Part shown: positions 45,241-54,742 of the stretch, piece by piece | Position numbering within the stretch: position 1 is the stretch's first letter | How the letters are laid out: every line of letters begins with the position of its first letter | Origin: Hominilimicola fabiformis | GTDB taxonomy: Bacteria > Bacillota > Clostridia > UBA1381 | DNA: 64,000 bases | Assembly: GCF_020687385.1 (NCBI RefSeq) | Contig: NZ_JAJEQM010000012.1 | Span: 40,075 to 104,074 of the forward strand | Reading direction: 5' to 3' | Program-made: the position numbers and the translations under genes | Notes under the pieces: generated by a model | Told to the model about the DNA's origin: nothing | Databases searched by the model: none | What the model saw: the letters and a program-made list of their open reading frames with translations, nothing else

Positions 45241-46425
45241 CTATCTTTCACCGACAACAATTCTCTCCATCTGTGAAAGTTTATTTTCCGCGTTGTCTGT
45301 TGATTCGATTATTGCATATCCTGCGTCCGTATTTGTAAACAAGACATCGCAATAACAGTCATGCTCTCTGTTTTCTTTTATTCCTATGACCTTCTTAGAT
45401 CCGTCGTCTTCAGTTCTGACAGACTGTATCGGCACTTTGTAGCCCTCATAACTTTCAAAAATCAAGTCCACGTCCACAAGTCTGTAAGAAAATGCGCTTT
45501 CAAGATATGTCGGGCATTTGACCGTCAATATAACTCTGCCGTTTTCTTCGGCTGAAACAGAATTTATACTGCCCTTAACAACTGCGTCCGCCATATTGTT
45601 AAACCTAAGTTTTACGTTATCGCCGACTTCTCTTCCCTCAATGGTATCTGACGGTATATCCATCATAACATACCAAACGTGGTTATTAACAATTTTGCAC
45701 ACCGCACCGCCGGCATTGATTTTATTGTCAATCTTCTGTATCTTCGGTGACTGCGACAAACCTTCAAAATATGAAACATCATAATTTTCTATGTCATTCG
45801 GAACAAGCTCCGTTTCGTATCCGTCTACATAAGTTGTAAACACACCCGAAATCTGTGCATAAATATCCTCTTTGTTTACGCCGATACTGTTTAAAATCTG
45901 CTCTCGATGATTTTCAAGTTCCTGCTCTGTGTTGTCCTCCGCAAGCTGATTGCTTTGTCTTAGGCTGTTAATATCCTTTTTGTATTTTGCAATAGAAAGA
46001 ATATCGTTATCCTGTGCCGCGTCAATTATATCATTTTCACGCTCGTATATGTTATTCTCCAAAGTGTTTGAATCGAGCGTTGAAATTGATTCTTCACTCT
46101 TTTCTGTTTTTGTCTTTTTTATCTTATTGTCAACAACGGTAAGTTCTTTAATGCTGTCATCGCTGACATCGCCGTAAAACAAAGAACCGATTGTACTGTC
46201 TTTGCTGACTCTCTCACCCTCCGCAACGGAATGATAAGCCGTTCCTGCACTGCGTGAATACATAACCCATTCATCGCGTATAATAAAACCGTTTGTATTT
46301 ATAGCATTTTCTTGCGTTATATAGCTTAATTTCTGCGTGTTTATCGGTGTGACGGCATATTTAATACCGTATCCGACCATAGCGGCTATCGCTATACAGA
46401 TTACTGTGATAAAGAATTTCTTCAT
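45241..46425 (-). CDS. HlyD-like membrane-fusion-type protein of the division cluster
   Basis: This 394-residue protein has one N-terminal membrane helix (about 4-25), a beta-barrel/lipoyl-like half (GFIIRDEWVMY, AGTAYHSVAEGERV), a coiled-coil hairpin (about 120-185), and a second barrel (NDIENYDVSYFEG, GREVGDNVKLRFNN). It is of the type annotated as efflux adaptor next to yggS in Clostridia. No transporter partner is adjacent, so a cell-envelope role is as likely as export. Confidence 0.7.
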   Translation of the reverse strand: MKKFFITVICIAIAAMVGYGIKYAVTPINTQKLSYITQENAINTNGFIIRDEWVMYSRSAGTAYHSVAEGERVSKDSTIGSLFYGDVSDDSIKELTVVDNKIKKTKTEKSEESISTLDSNTLENNIYERENDIIDAAQDNDILSIAKYKKDINSLRQSNQLAEDNTEQELENHREQILNSIGVNKEDIYAQISGVFTTYVDGYETELVPNDIENYDVSYFEGLSQSPKIQKIDNKINAGGAVCKIVNNHVWYVMMDIPSDTIEGREVGDNVKLRFNNMADAVVKGSINSVSAEENGRVILTVKCPTYLESAFSYRLVDVDLIFESYEGYKVPIQSVRTEDDGSKKVIGIKENREHDCYCDVLFTNTDAGYAIIESTDNAENKLSQMERIVVGER

Positions 46426-46444
46426 CTGTTATTTTCCCCTTAAT

Positions 46445-46463
46445 CCACAAAAATGTTTTGTGG
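46445..46463. other. Leader hairpin before the HlyD-like gene
   Basis: CCACAAAA-ATG-TTTTGTGG forms a perfect 8-bp stem 20 bp before the start of the gene. It may be an operator or an mRNA-stabilising hairpin. Confidence 0.4.
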
Positions 46464-46520
46464 TTTCTGTCAATATAATTATATTATATAATTTTTTTCG
46501 ACTAAATACAATAGCAAACA

Positions 46521-47648
46521 TCATTTTTGTGATTTAAAATATAAAATAGCCGATGCGGCGTCATATTTTTCACCAAGTATTGACAACTTTTCTTTCACAA
46601 AATCACTTTTACCCTTTTCAAGCACATAAACAATCCACGTCATAAACAGCCGTTCATCTGCATTTTTTATTTTTTCAAACACACCGCCCGATATTTCGCC
46701 GTTATGCTGACGGACATATTCAAAATATTCATTCATAACCGCACCGACAAGTTCATCAATCGTATACAGTTTGTACGGATTTACGCCGAATATATTCGCC
46801 GCAATTTCAATACCCTCAATAAGCTCCTTTGAATATAATCTTCTTGCAGCTGCGTAATCTCTTGCTTTAAAACTGTACAAAACGCCGCTGAATTTGCCGA
46901 ACGCTTTCATACAGTCGTAATATCCGTCCTGTATGCTTTTTCTTATTCCGTCCCTGTCAAAATCAAACGTCCCCGTCTGCGGACGTGAGCATTTAATATT
47001 TATCACATTCTTACCGGCAAGATTAAAAGTTCTGTAAAAACCCACTCCCTTTACGTCTATCGCAATAATATTGTCAATCCCTTTTTCAAGCAGCATATTA
47101 ATCGGCATATTGTTTGACACGCCGCCGTCTATAAATTTCTTTTCGTCGATCGTCCTCGCCTTAAATCCCGGAAAGCACGCACTCGCCATAAGGTATTCGG
47201 TCAGTTTGCCGTAAGGTATATCTTTGATAAAATAATAATTTTCGCTTTTCTCCGAAAGTGAAAAAGTCGCTATACCGAAATCAATTTCGGAATTACGAAT
47301 TTTATCCTCGTCGACTATTTCATTTAACAGATTTTCAAGCGGTGACATATCAAGTCCGTTGTTACTGTAAATTTCTTTTGCGATTTTCATTAAGTTTTTG
47401 ACTTTAAAAAGATTTTCGTCATTCTCCATTTCTTTCGGCAACGATATAATATCGTCAATCGCAATTTTGTTCCATAATCTTTCGGCTTTTGTTTTACTGC
47501 CTTGCACGAAAAGCGCACCGTTTACCGCACCGATTGAAACACCCGACACCGCCGAAACTTTAATTTTCAGTTCTTTAAGTGCTTTCCATACACCAATCTG
47601 ATATGCCCCTCTGACACCGCCGCCGGCTAAGACAAGTCCGTATTCCAT
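46521..47648 (-). CDS. Patatin-like phospholipase
   Basis: This 375-residue patatin-family lipid acyl hydrolase has the oxyanion motif GGGVRG (9-14), the nucleophile GVSIG (Ser38) and the catalytic Asp in FIDGG near 173. The C-terminal 150 residues are helical and not recognised. It has no signal peptide, so it is probably cytosolic. Start 47648 with SD TAGGAGGT. Confidence 0.9.
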   Translation of the reverse strand: MEYGLVLAGGGVRGAYQIGVWKALKELKIKVSAVSGVSIGAVNGALFVQGSKTKAERLWNKIAIDDIISLPKEMENDENLFKVKNLMKIAKEIYSNNGLDMSPLENLLNEIVDEDKIRNSEIDFGIATFSLSEKSENYYFIKDIPYGKLTEYLMASACFPGFKARTIDEKKFIDGGVSNNMPINMLLEKGIDNIIAIDVKGVGFYRTFNLAGKNVINIKCSRPQTGTFDFDRDGIRKSIQDGYYDCMKAFGKFSGVLYSFKARDYAAARRLYSKELIEGIEIAANIFGVNPYKLYTIDELVGAVMNEYFEYVRQHNGEISGGVFEKIKNADERLFMTWIVYVLEKGKSDFVKEKLSILGEKYDAASAILYFKSQK

Positions 47649-47672
47649 ATTTGACCTCCTACCCAATGCAAA

Positions 47673-47702
47673 ATTTGGTGTGCATTTTCACGCACACCAA
47701 AT
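47673..47702 (-). terminator. Hairpin after the ABC exporter genes
   Basis: ATTTGGTGTGC/GCACACCAAAT, an 11-bp stem with an 8-base loop and a short T run on the minus strand, separates the exporter genes from the patatin gene. Confidence 0.6.
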
Positions 47703-47705
47703 AAA

Positions 47706-49427
47706 TTAGCTGTTATATAGTTTTGTATAAAATCCATTCTTTGCAAGCAATTCATTGTGAGTACCCTGTTCAATAATTCTGCCCTTGTCCATAACAAGAA
47801 TTAAATCAGCCTCACGAATTGTTGAAAGACGGTGAGCGATAATAAAGCTTGTTCTGCCTTCCATCATCTTTAGGAATGCCTTTTGTATTCTCTGCTCCGT
47901 CATTGTATCGACATTTGAAGTTGCCTCGTCAAGAATAAGTATTTTAGGATCTGACAACATCGCACGCGCAATAGTCAAAAGCTGTTTTTGACCGCTCGAC
48001 AAATTTCCGCCGTCCTCTGTAATCATTGTATCATAGCCGCTCGGCAAACGCTTGATAAAGCCGTGTGCAGACGCAGCCTTTGCGGCATTTATAATTTCTT
48101 CTTCTGTCGCACCCTCTTTACCGTATGCGATATTTTCTTTTACAGTACCCGCAAACAACCAAGTATCTTGAAGTACCATACCGAAATTCTTACGCAAGCT
48201 GTCACGCTGAACAGAATCAATAGCCTGTCCGTCAACGAATATAGTACCCTTATCCACACCGTAGAAGTTCATCAAAAGATTTACGATAGTTGTTTTACCT
48301 GCACCCGTAGGTCCGACTATTGCTACTCTTTGACCCGGTTTTGCAACAATATTCAAGTCTTTGATAAGTTCTTTATCCTTATTATATGAGAAATCAACGT
48401 CTTTAAACATAACTTCACCGTTTTTAACTTCAAGTTCGGGTCTGTCCTCGTCAGGTGTTTCAGGCTCAATTTCGCCAAGCGCGAAAATTCTTGCCGCCGC
48501 TGCCTGTGCAGATTGAAGTTGAGTTAAAATACTTGTCATATCGTTAATCGGACGTGCAAACTGTGTAGCATAAATCAAGAAACTTGATATTATACCTACC
48601 GACAAATGTCCCGCAAGTGCGGCAAGTCCGCCAAGAACACCGACAGAAATATACGCAAGGTTATTGATATATCTTGTAGTCGGATTGACAAGCGATGAGT
48701 AGAATTGAGCCTTTTGACCGCAGTCGTAAAGACGTGCGTTTATCTCGCCGAATACTTCACTGCTCTTGTCCTCATAACCAAATGCCTTGACAACCTTTAA
48801 ATTGCCGACCGTTTCCGAAACATAACCGTTAAGTTCACCGATAGTCTGTGCCTGTAATCTGAACATTTTACCCGAATTAGTCGCAATCGCTTTTGAAACG
48901 AATATACAAATAATCGTAATAACAATAACACAAAGTGTTATTCTCCAGTCAAGCAAGAACATCAAGACAAGCGAACCGACAACCGTTACGATACCCGAAA
49001 ACAGCTGTGTAATTCCCTGCAAAAGGCCTTCGGAAACTGCGTCTATGTCGTTTGTAAGACGGCTGATAATATCGCCGTGTGAATGACCGTCAAAAAATTT
49101 AAGCGGCAATTTTGAAATTTTGCCAAATGCGTCTTTACGCATTTTTTCAATCGAATGGTTTGAAAGTGCGTTTGTAAACACTGTCATTCCCCATGTAAAC
49201 AAAGCATTAAGCACATAAACCGCAAAAAGTATTCCTATAATTTTCGCAACCATAGGAAAATCTACGTTATTTTCGCCTTTGATAAAGTCGATAGCTCTAC
49301 CCGAAATATACGGTGCAACAAGCATAAATATGTTTGCAAGCAATGCCGATATTATAACCAAAATAAGATATTTTCTGTTACCCGCAATATAAGAGTTAAG
49401 CTTTGAAAGTGTTTTATTGTTTTTCAT
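47706..49427 (-). CDS. ABC exporter half-transporter, canonical ATPase site
   Basis: This 573-residue type IV ABC exporter has six membrane helices (about 20-300) and then an ATPase domain. Walker A is GPTGAGKTT near 372, the signature is LSSGQ near 475, and Walker B LDEATSNVD carries the catalytic Glu near 500. It pairs with the gene 15 bp upstream. Multidrug, lipid or peptide export are all possible. Confidence 0.88.
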   Translation of the reverse strand: MKNNKTLSKLNSYIAGNRKYLILVIISALLANIFMLVAPYISGRAIDFIKGENNVDFPMVAKIIGILFAVYVLNALFTWGMTVFTNALSNHSIEKMRKDAFGKISKLPLKFFDGHSHGDIISRLTNDIDAVSEGLLQGITQLFSGIVTVVGSLVLMFLLDWRITLCVIVITIICIFVSKAIATNSGKMFRLQAQTIGELNGYVSETVGNLKVVKAFGYEDKSSEVFGEINARLYDCGQKAQFYSSLVNPTTRYINNLAYISVGVLGGLAALAGHLSVGIISSFLIYATQFARPINDMTSILTQLQSAQAAAARIFALGEIEPETPDEDRPELEVKNGEVMFKDVDFSYNKDKELIKDLNIVAKPGQRVAIVGPTGAGKTTIVNLLMNFYGVDKGTIFVDGQAIDSVQRDSLRKNFGMVLQDTWLFAGTVKENIAYGKEGATEEEIINAAKAASAHGFIKRLPSGYDTMITEDGGNLSSGQKQLLTIARAMLSDPKILILDEATSNVDTMTEQRIQKAFLKMMEGRTSFIIAHRLSTIREADLILVMDKGRIIEQGTHNELLAKNGFYTKLYNS

Positions 49428-49442
49428 CGTTTTACCCCTTTC

Positions 49443-51158
49443 TTAGTCAAGCTGTTCCTGTGAGTAACAAATTTCCCTGTAAATATCGCAAGTATCAACA
49501 AGTTCTTTGTGTGTACCTATTCCGACAATTTCACCGTCGTCCATAACCGCAATTCTGTCCGCGTCTTTCACCGAATTTACACGCTGTGACACGATTATAA
49601 CCGTCTGACTGTCGGTATTTTCTTTAATAGCACGTCTTAAATTTGCGTCTGTCGCATAGTCAAGTGCGCTGGCGCTGTCGTCCAAAATAAGTATAGGCGA
49701 ATTTTTGATTAACGCACGTGCGATTGTAATACGCTGTTTTTGACCGCCCGAAAGGTTGTTACCGCCTTGTGAAACGAATGTATCAAAACCTTTTTCAAGT
49801 CTGTCGATAAATTCGGTTGCCTGCGCCGTATCAGCCGCATGACGCATTTCTTCCAACGTTGCGTCTGCCTTTGCCATATGAAGATTGTCCGCTATTGTAC
49901 CTGAGAAAAGTGCCGCTCTCTGCTGTACAACCGCAACTGTCTTTCTAAGCGTGTCCTCATCGTATTTCTTTATATCCACGCCGTCAATAAGCACTTCACC
50001 CTTTGTCGCGTCATAAAAACGCGGTATAAGGCTTATAAGTGTACTCTTACCGGAACCTGTACCGCCGATAATACCGATTGTTTCACCCTTTTTAATCGTC
50101 AAATTAATATTATCGACAGACGGTACTTTACTTCCTGTATATGTCAATGATACGTTTTTAAATTCAACCGCATTTTCACCGTTTTGAGTAGTATTCTTTT
50201 CGCCGTATTCAATAAGCGGCTCTGTTTCAAGAACTTCCCCCACACGCAAAGCCGACGCATATGCCTTTGTGTACAAAACAACAAGGTTTGCAACGACTAT
50301 CATAGCGTTTAGAATTTGCGTAATGTAGTTGATAAACGCGATAACTTCACCCTGCGAAAGATGACCTGTGTTTACACGAATACCGCCGAAATAAATAACC
50401 GCAATAGCCGCAAGATTCATTATAATAGTAGTAAGCGGATTGGTAAGTGCGGCAATTTTACCGACTCTTATAGCTGTATTTGCGTAATCTGTATTTCTGT
50501 CGTTAAATCTTTCTTTTTCACGTTTTACGCCTGCAAACGCACGAATTACACGCACACCGGAAAGATTTTCACGAAGTACCAAAGTAAGCGAGTCAAGCTT
50601 TTTCTGAACAGATTTATAAAGCGGTACTGCCTTGAACATTACAAGGAAAAGTACGAGTATAAACAGCGGTATGACAATCATAAATATAATCGACAACTTT
50701 AAGTCAATCATAATCGCCATAACAAGTCCGCCGACGCACAGAAACGGCGCACGGATTACAAGACGTATAAGCATTGCAACCGCTGATTGAAGTTGAGTAA
50801 CGTCACCTGTAATTCTGTTTATAAGTGACGGCGTACCAAACTTATCAAGCTGTGCGAATGACAGTGTACCGATTTTTTTGAACATCGCATTACGCACATC
50901 TGTACCGAATCCCTGTGACGCGATAGACGCACTGTACTGACATATAAACGCAAATATTACACCGAATGTCGCAATGACAAGCATTAATATACCCATTTTA
51001 ATAATATAACTTCTGTTACCCATGTTAACTCCGTTATCAATCAGCAAAGCCATAAGAGTCGGAATTAGCAACTCCAACATCGCTTCGGACAATTTAAAAA
51101 ACGGTCCGACTGTAAGCTGAAGCCTGTACGGTTTCAGAAACGGAAATAGTTTTTTCAA
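49443..51158 (-). CDS. ABC exporter half-transporter, degenerate ATPase site
   Basis: This 571-residue partner half-transporter has six helices, Walker A GGTGSGKST near 366 and signature LSGGQKQR. Walker B is LDDSASALD near 493, with Asp in place of the catalytic Glu. That matches heterodimeric exporters of the BmrCD/TM287-288 type with one weak ATP site. The start is TTG at 51158, supported by AGAGGTG upstream; no ATG fits. Confidence 0.88.
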   Translation of the reverse strand: MKKLFPFLKPYRLQLTVGPFFKLSEAMLELLIPTLMALLIDNGVNMGNRSYIIKMGILMLVIATFGVIFAFICQYSASIASQGFGTDVRNAMFKKIGTLSFAQLDKFGTPSLINRITGDVTQLQSAVAMLIRLVIRAPFLCVGGLVMAIMIDLKLSIIFMIVIPLFILVLFLVMFKAVPLYKSVQKKLDSLTLVLRENLSGVRVIRAFAGVKREKERFNDRNTDYANTAIRVGKIAALTNPLTTIIMNLAAIAVIYFGGIRVNTGHLSQGEVIAFINYITQILNAMIVVANLVVLYTKAYASALRVGEVLETEPLIEYGEKNTTQNGENAVEFKNVSLTYTGSKVPSVDNINLTIKKGETIGIIGGTGSGKSTLISLIPRFYDATKGEVLIDGVDIKKYDEDTLRKTVAVVQQRAALFSGTIADNLHMAKADATLEEMRHAADTAQATEFIDRLEKGFDTFVSQGGNNLSGGQKQRITIARALIKNSPILILDDSASALDYATDANLRRAIKENTDSQTVIIVSQRVNSVKDADRIAVMDDGEIVGIGTHKELVDTCDIYREICYSQEQLD

Positions 51159-51197
51159 TACAAAACACCTCTTTTGTGAAAAATCAATATCCTTTTT

Positions 51198-51226
51198 ATT
51201 TTATCACTTTTTCTAAAAATATTCAA
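51198..51226 (-). promoter_or_regulatory. ABC exporter promoter
   Basis: TTGAAT (51226-51221) and TAAAAT (51203-51198) have a 17-bp spacer on the minus strand. Confidence 0.6.
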
Positions 51227-51254
51227 TGAAAAATGTGCATTAATATTAATATTT

Positions 51255-51740
51255 TCACTCGCCTACATTCGTAATATGTAACGGACGTATCTTTATATAT
51301 CGGTATGACGACAGCGGTCTGCAATCCGCATCATACGAATGTGCCGCAACAAGAATTGACTGCGGTGTTCTGTTTCCTGCGTCAACCACAACCGGAGAAT
51401 GGTCAAATCTTTCTTTGTCGGTAAATTGCAGCTGAATAATGTCGCCGTTTTGAATTTGTGATAAATCGGTTAATATCGCTCTCGGTCCTGCACCGCGGTT
51501 GGTGGTTAAAAATCTGTATAATTCGTCAACTCCTGTCCATGCCGGCGCTCTGTTGTTTACAGAAATGTAGTACCAACCGTATGTCGGCGTGTAGTTCATA
51601 ACGCCGCTGCCGGCATATATGCACTGTGACGCAAAGTTTGTACAATCACCGCCCAAATCAGAAAAATCATAGTATTTCGGATTTCTTCCGTATGCCCACT
51701 TTTTCGCATATGCAACCGCATTCGCTCTGTTATATTCCAT
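51255..51740 (-). CDS. Amidase-domain protein (Amidase_6-like)
   Basis: This 161-residue protein starts at 51740 (SD AAAGGA, 9 bases away). The long frame upstream runs through the intergenic repeat and is not used. The N-terminal block NRANAVAYAKKWAYGRNP followed by LGGDCTNFASQC is the putative-amidase pattern with a papain-like Cys, and the His lies in FDHSPVVVDAG. It may cleave wall peptides or amides. No signal peptide is visible. Confidence 0.8.
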   Translation of the reverse strand: MEYNRANAVAYAKKWAYGRNPKYYDFSDLGGDCTNFASQCIYAGSGVMNYTPTYGWYYISVNNRAPAWTGVDELYRFLTTNRGAGPRAILTDLSQIQNGDIIQLQFTDKERFDHSPVVVDAGNRTPQSILVAAHSYDADCRPLSSYRYIKIRPLHITNVGE

Positions 51741-51770
51741 AAATATCATTCCTTTCTTTTTTATATTAAT

Positions 51771-51799
51771 ATAATATGGAATATAGGCGGTTTTGTTAA
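51771..51799 (-). promoter_or_regulatory. Promoter of the amidase-like gene
   Basis: TTAACA (51799-51794) and TATTAT (51776-51771) have a 17-bp spacer on the minus strand. Confidence 0.6.
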
Positions 51800-51812
51800 T
51801 GGGTGATAAATG

Positions 51813-51988
51813 CCACCACTCCGTCACTTCGTGCCACATCTCCTCAAGGAGAGGCTTTTTAGGCTCCCCTTGAAGGGAGCTGTCAACGCAGTTGACTGAG
51901 GGGCGGCAAAACGATAATATTACGTAGGGGCGACCATTGGTCGCCCGAATAAATAAAATTTCGTTCGTAAGGGACGCTGTCCCGACGT
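51813..51988. repeat. Composite palindromic intergenic repeat
   Basis: Within the 350-bp gap between the amidase-like gene and galE are four palindromes: GGCTCCCCTTGAAGGGAGC (51862-51880), GTCAACGCAGTTGAC (51882-51896), GGGGCGACCATTGGTCGCCC (51927-51946) and GGGACGCTGTCCC (51971-51983). The first two with TGAGGGG match a repeat I know from many gut Clostridia. No gene is visible here. Confidence 0.7.
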
Positions 51989-52030
51989 CACACATATTTT
52001 TATAAAATCCCGACAAAAATATTTTCAGTA

Positions 52031-52059
52031 TTGAAAAATGCTTTATATTGGTATATAAT
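52031..52059 (+). promoter_or_regulatory. galE promoter
   Basis: TTGAAA (52031-52036) and TATAAT (52054-52059) have a 17-bp spacer, 32 bp before the start. Confidence 0.7.
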
Positions 52060-52090
52060 AAAATTAAATAAATATAGGGAGGAATCGCTA

Positions 52091-53116
52091 ATGAAAATAT
52101 TGGTAACAGGCGGTGCAGGATACATAGGCAGCCACACTTGTGTCGAACTTTTAAATGCAGGTTATGAAATTGTCGTACTTGACAATCTTTACAACGCAAG
52201 TGAAAAATGCCTTGACGCAGTAAAAAAACTTACAGGAAAGGATTTTCCGTTCTACAAAGTAGACTTGCTTGACAAAGAGGCAACAGAAAAGGTATTTGCA
52301 GAAAATAAAATCGACGCAGTTATTCACTTTGCCGGTCTAAAGGCAGTCGGCGAATCTACAAGAATACCGCTTACATATTATGATAACAACATCACAGGTA
52401 CACTTCACCTTATGCAGGCTATGGAAAAATACGACTGCAACAACATCGTATTCTCATCATCAGCTACTGTTTACGGCGATCCTGAAAGAGTTCCTATTGT
52501 TGAAACTGACAACAAAGGCGACAAAATTCTTACAACAAATCCTTACGGAACAACAAAACTATTTATCGAAAGAATTATGACAGACGCTCAAAAAGCTAAT
52601 CCAAAGCTATCTGTAACACTTCTTCGTTACTTCAACCCAATCGGTGCTCACGAAAGCGGTATTATGGGTGAAGACCCTAAGGGTATTCCGAACAACTTAC
52701 TTCCGTACATTGCACAAGTTGCAGTAGGTAAACTTGAAAAAGTTCACGTATTCGGTAACGATTACCCTACTCCTGACGGTACAGGCGTTCGTGACTATAT
52801 CCACGTTGTTGACCTTGCAATCGGTCACGTTAAGGCTATTGAACATTGTTCAGACAAGGAAGGCGTACACATCTACAACCTTGGTACAGGTAACGGTTAC
52901 AGCGTTCTTGACATTGTTAAGGCATTCTCAAAGGCTTGCGGTAAGGAAATTCCTTATCAAATCGACCCAAGAAGACCGGGCGATATTGCCGAATGTTATG
53001 CAGATCCTGCAAAGGCAAAGGCTGAACTTGGCTGGGAGGCTAAGAGAGGTATTGACGAAATGTGTGCTGACAGCTGGCGATGGCAGTCAACTCACCCTGA
53101 CGGTTTCGGTGAATAA
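52091..53116 (+). CDS. galE: UDP-glucose 4-epimerase
   Basis: GalE interconverts UDP-glucose and UDP-galactose. The 341-residue SDR protein has [10 protein letters not shown] (6-15), the Ser of [10 protein letters not shown] and the YxxxK pair in NPYGTTK. The start at 52091 is set by the family N-terminus MKILVTGG and the SD GGGAGGAA. Codon use is stronger (more TAC, AAG, GGT) than in neighbours, consistent with high expression. Confidence 0.96.
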   Translation: MKILVTGGAGYIGSHTCVELLNAGYEIVVLDNLYNASEKCLDAVKKLTGKDFPFYKVDLLDKEATEKVFAENKIDAVIHFAGLKAVGESTRIPLTYYDNNITGTLHLMQAMEKYDCNNIVFSSSATVYGDPERVPIVETDNKGDKILTTNPYGTTKLFIERIMTDAQKANPKLSVTLLRYFNPIGAHESGIMGEDPKGIPNNLLPYIAQVAVGKLEKVHVFGNDYPTPDGTGVRDYIHVVDLAIGHVKAIEHCSDKEGVHIYNLGTGNGYSVLDIVKAFSKACGKEIPYQIDPRRPGDIAECYADPAKAKAELGWEAKRGIDEMCADSWRWQSTHPDGFGE

Positions 53117-53124
53117 TTGATTTT

Positions 53125-53160
53125 AAGAGTTGTTTTAGATTTATTCCAAAACAACTCTTT
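53125..53160 (+). terminator. galE terminator
   Basis: A 12-bp stem (AAGAGTTGTTTT/AAAACAACTCTT) is followed by TTTATTTT. Confidence 0.8.
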
Positions 53161-53187
53161 TATTTTCAGACAAAGAAAGGACAAATA

Positions 53188-53895
53188 ATGGAGCTTACAA
53201 AAGAAATATGGACGCAATCAGATTATGACGAATTTGCGGAATACTTAAAAACATTGGCTGACGAAAAATACAAAAAATTCAGTGACTCGCTTGTTCCCGG
53301 CGGAACGCAATCTATCGGTATTCGTGTACCCATCTTGCGTCAAACGGCTAAAGCTATTTCAAAAGGTGACTACGCGTCATTCCTTAATTGCAAAAACAAC
53401 GCATACCGTGAAGAAATTATGATTAAAGGCTTGGTTATGTCGCTCATAAAATGCGATTATCACGAAATGCTCGGCTATATAAAGCAATACGTTGCTCAAA
53501 TTACAAGTTGGGAAACTTGCGACATTGTTTCATTTAAGGGATTGAAGAAATATTTAGATGAATTTTTAAATGACGTTGAATATTTTATCTACAACGAAAA
53601 TCCCTGGATTGTGCGTTTCGGTTTTAATTGCCTTATGGAATTTTATTTGACCGATGAATATATCGACAAAGTTCTGTCATACGTCAACTCGGTAAATTCA
53701 GATTTCTACTATGTTCAAATGATGCAAGGCTGGCTCGTTGCAACAGCCGCCGCAAAGTGCAGAGATAAAACAATGAAATTTCTTGAAAGCAACGATTTAA
53801 ACGCAATCACTCAAAATATGGCGGTACGAAAAATTCGTGAATCGTTAAGAATATCAAAAGAAGATAAAGAACTTGTTTTACAGTTCAAAAAATAA
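53188..53895 (+). CDS. AlkD-like DNA alkylation repair protein
   Basis: This 235-residue HEAT-like repeat protein matches the AlkD DNA glycosylase family that removes alkylated bases. ISKGDY, EEIMIKGLVM, ITSWETCDIV and NPWIVRFGFNCLMEFYL are family blocks, with Trp in MMQGWLVATAAAK. SD AAAGG. It is a single gene after galE. Confidence 0.88.
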   Translation: MELTKEIWTQSDYDEFAEYLKTLADEKYKKFSDSLVPGGTQSIGIRVPILRQTAKAISKGDYASFLNCKNNAYREEIMIKGLVMSLIKCDYHEMLGYIKQYVAQITSWETCDIVSFKGLKKYLDEFLNDVEYFIYNENPWIVRFGFNCLMEFYLTDEYIDKVLSYVNSVNSDFYYVQMMQGWLVATAAAKCRDKTMKFLESNDLNAITQNMAVRKIRESLRISKEDKELVLQFKK

Positions 53896-53926
53896 CAGTA
53901 GGGTGCTTGCCATACTGTTATTTTTT
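53889..53926. terminator. Terminator after the AlkD-like gene
   Basis: AATAACAGTA/TACTGTTATT with T6 forms a 10-bp stem; it includes the stop codon of the gene and can also serve trmB on the other strand. Confidence 0.75.
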
Positions 53927-53936
53927 ATCTTCTCTG

Positions 53937-54605
53937 TTAGCTTTCTTTTTTTCGGTTGTCTTCCCAACCGAGATATGTCGCCTCAAGACGGTATATCGGC
54001 ATACCCTGTTCAGAGAAGCGTTGTTCATATTCAGTCATAACGTTGCCTTCAAACTTTGAATTATGCAAATCAAGGCTGATATTTTCAAGCTTGAAATTTT
54101 CCTCCGCAAATGAGTTAAGCGAAAAATCAAACAAAGCCTTATTATCGGTTTTAAACCAAATATAATCGCCCTGTTTAAGCACGGCTTTATATCTGTCAAG
54201 GAAACGCTTATGAGTAAGTCTGCGTTTTGCCTGTTTGTTTTTCTTCCAAGGGTCAGAAAAATTAAGATAAATACGTCTTATCTCGCCAAATTCAAATATA
54301 TCTTCAATTTTTTCCGCATCCATATCCATAAACAAAACGTTTGTAAGTTCAGCTGCCACAGTTTTTTCCATAGCCATAACTATAACGTCCTCAACCTTTT
54401 CAATCGCAATAAAATTCACATCAGGGTACATTTTCGCCATACCGACAATAAAATTACCCTTACCGCAACCGATTTCAATATGAATAGGATTATCGTTACC
54501 GAAACGTTCCGCCCATTTCCCCTTATATTTTTCAGGCTCTTTTATCCAAATATCACTGCAACGTTCCATTCTTGCGTCACAATTTTTCTTTTTTCTCATT
54601 CTCAT
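53937..54605 (-). CDS. trmB: tRNA (guanine-N7)-methyltransferase
   Basis: TrmB methylates G46 of tRNAs. The 222-residue protein has the SAM site IHIEIGCGKGNF near 42, NFIAIEK, the block YLNFSDPWKKNKQAKRRLT and the C-terminal TEYEQRF. It is a single gene with its own start region. Confidence 0.95.
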   Translation of the reverse strand: MRMRKKKNCDARMERCSDIWIKEPEKYKGKWAERFGNDNPIHIEIGCGKGNFIVGMAKMYPDVNFIAIEKVEDVIVMAMEKTVAAELTNVLFMDMDAEKIEDIFEFGEIRRIYLNFSDPWKKNKQAKRRLTHKRFLDRYKAVLKQGDYIWFKTDNKALFDFSLNSFAEENFKLENISLDLHNSKFEGNVMTEYEQRFSEQGMPIYRLEATYLGWEDNRKKES

Positions 54606-54697
54606 ATTATTTTTACCTCAAACACAAATTTCTCATTTATTATACTATAACAATAATTTTTTTACAATATATTTCTCAAATATTTTAAAAATCACAA

Positions 54698-54727
54698 AAA
54701 AATCGGACGCATACGCGTCCGATTTTA
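54698..54727 (-). terminator. Terminator of the rhamnogalacturonan lyase gene
   Basis: AATCGGACGC-ATAC-GCGTCCGATT is a 10-bp stem, extended by A-T pairs and followed by T6 or more on the minus strand. Confidence 0.8.
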
Positions 54728-54742
54728 ATATTGTTTTATGAT

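Noticed and set aside
51741..52199. N-terminal extension of the amidase-like protein
   Set aside because: The extra frame crosses the intergenic repeat and promoter; a well-spaced SD supports the start at 51740.
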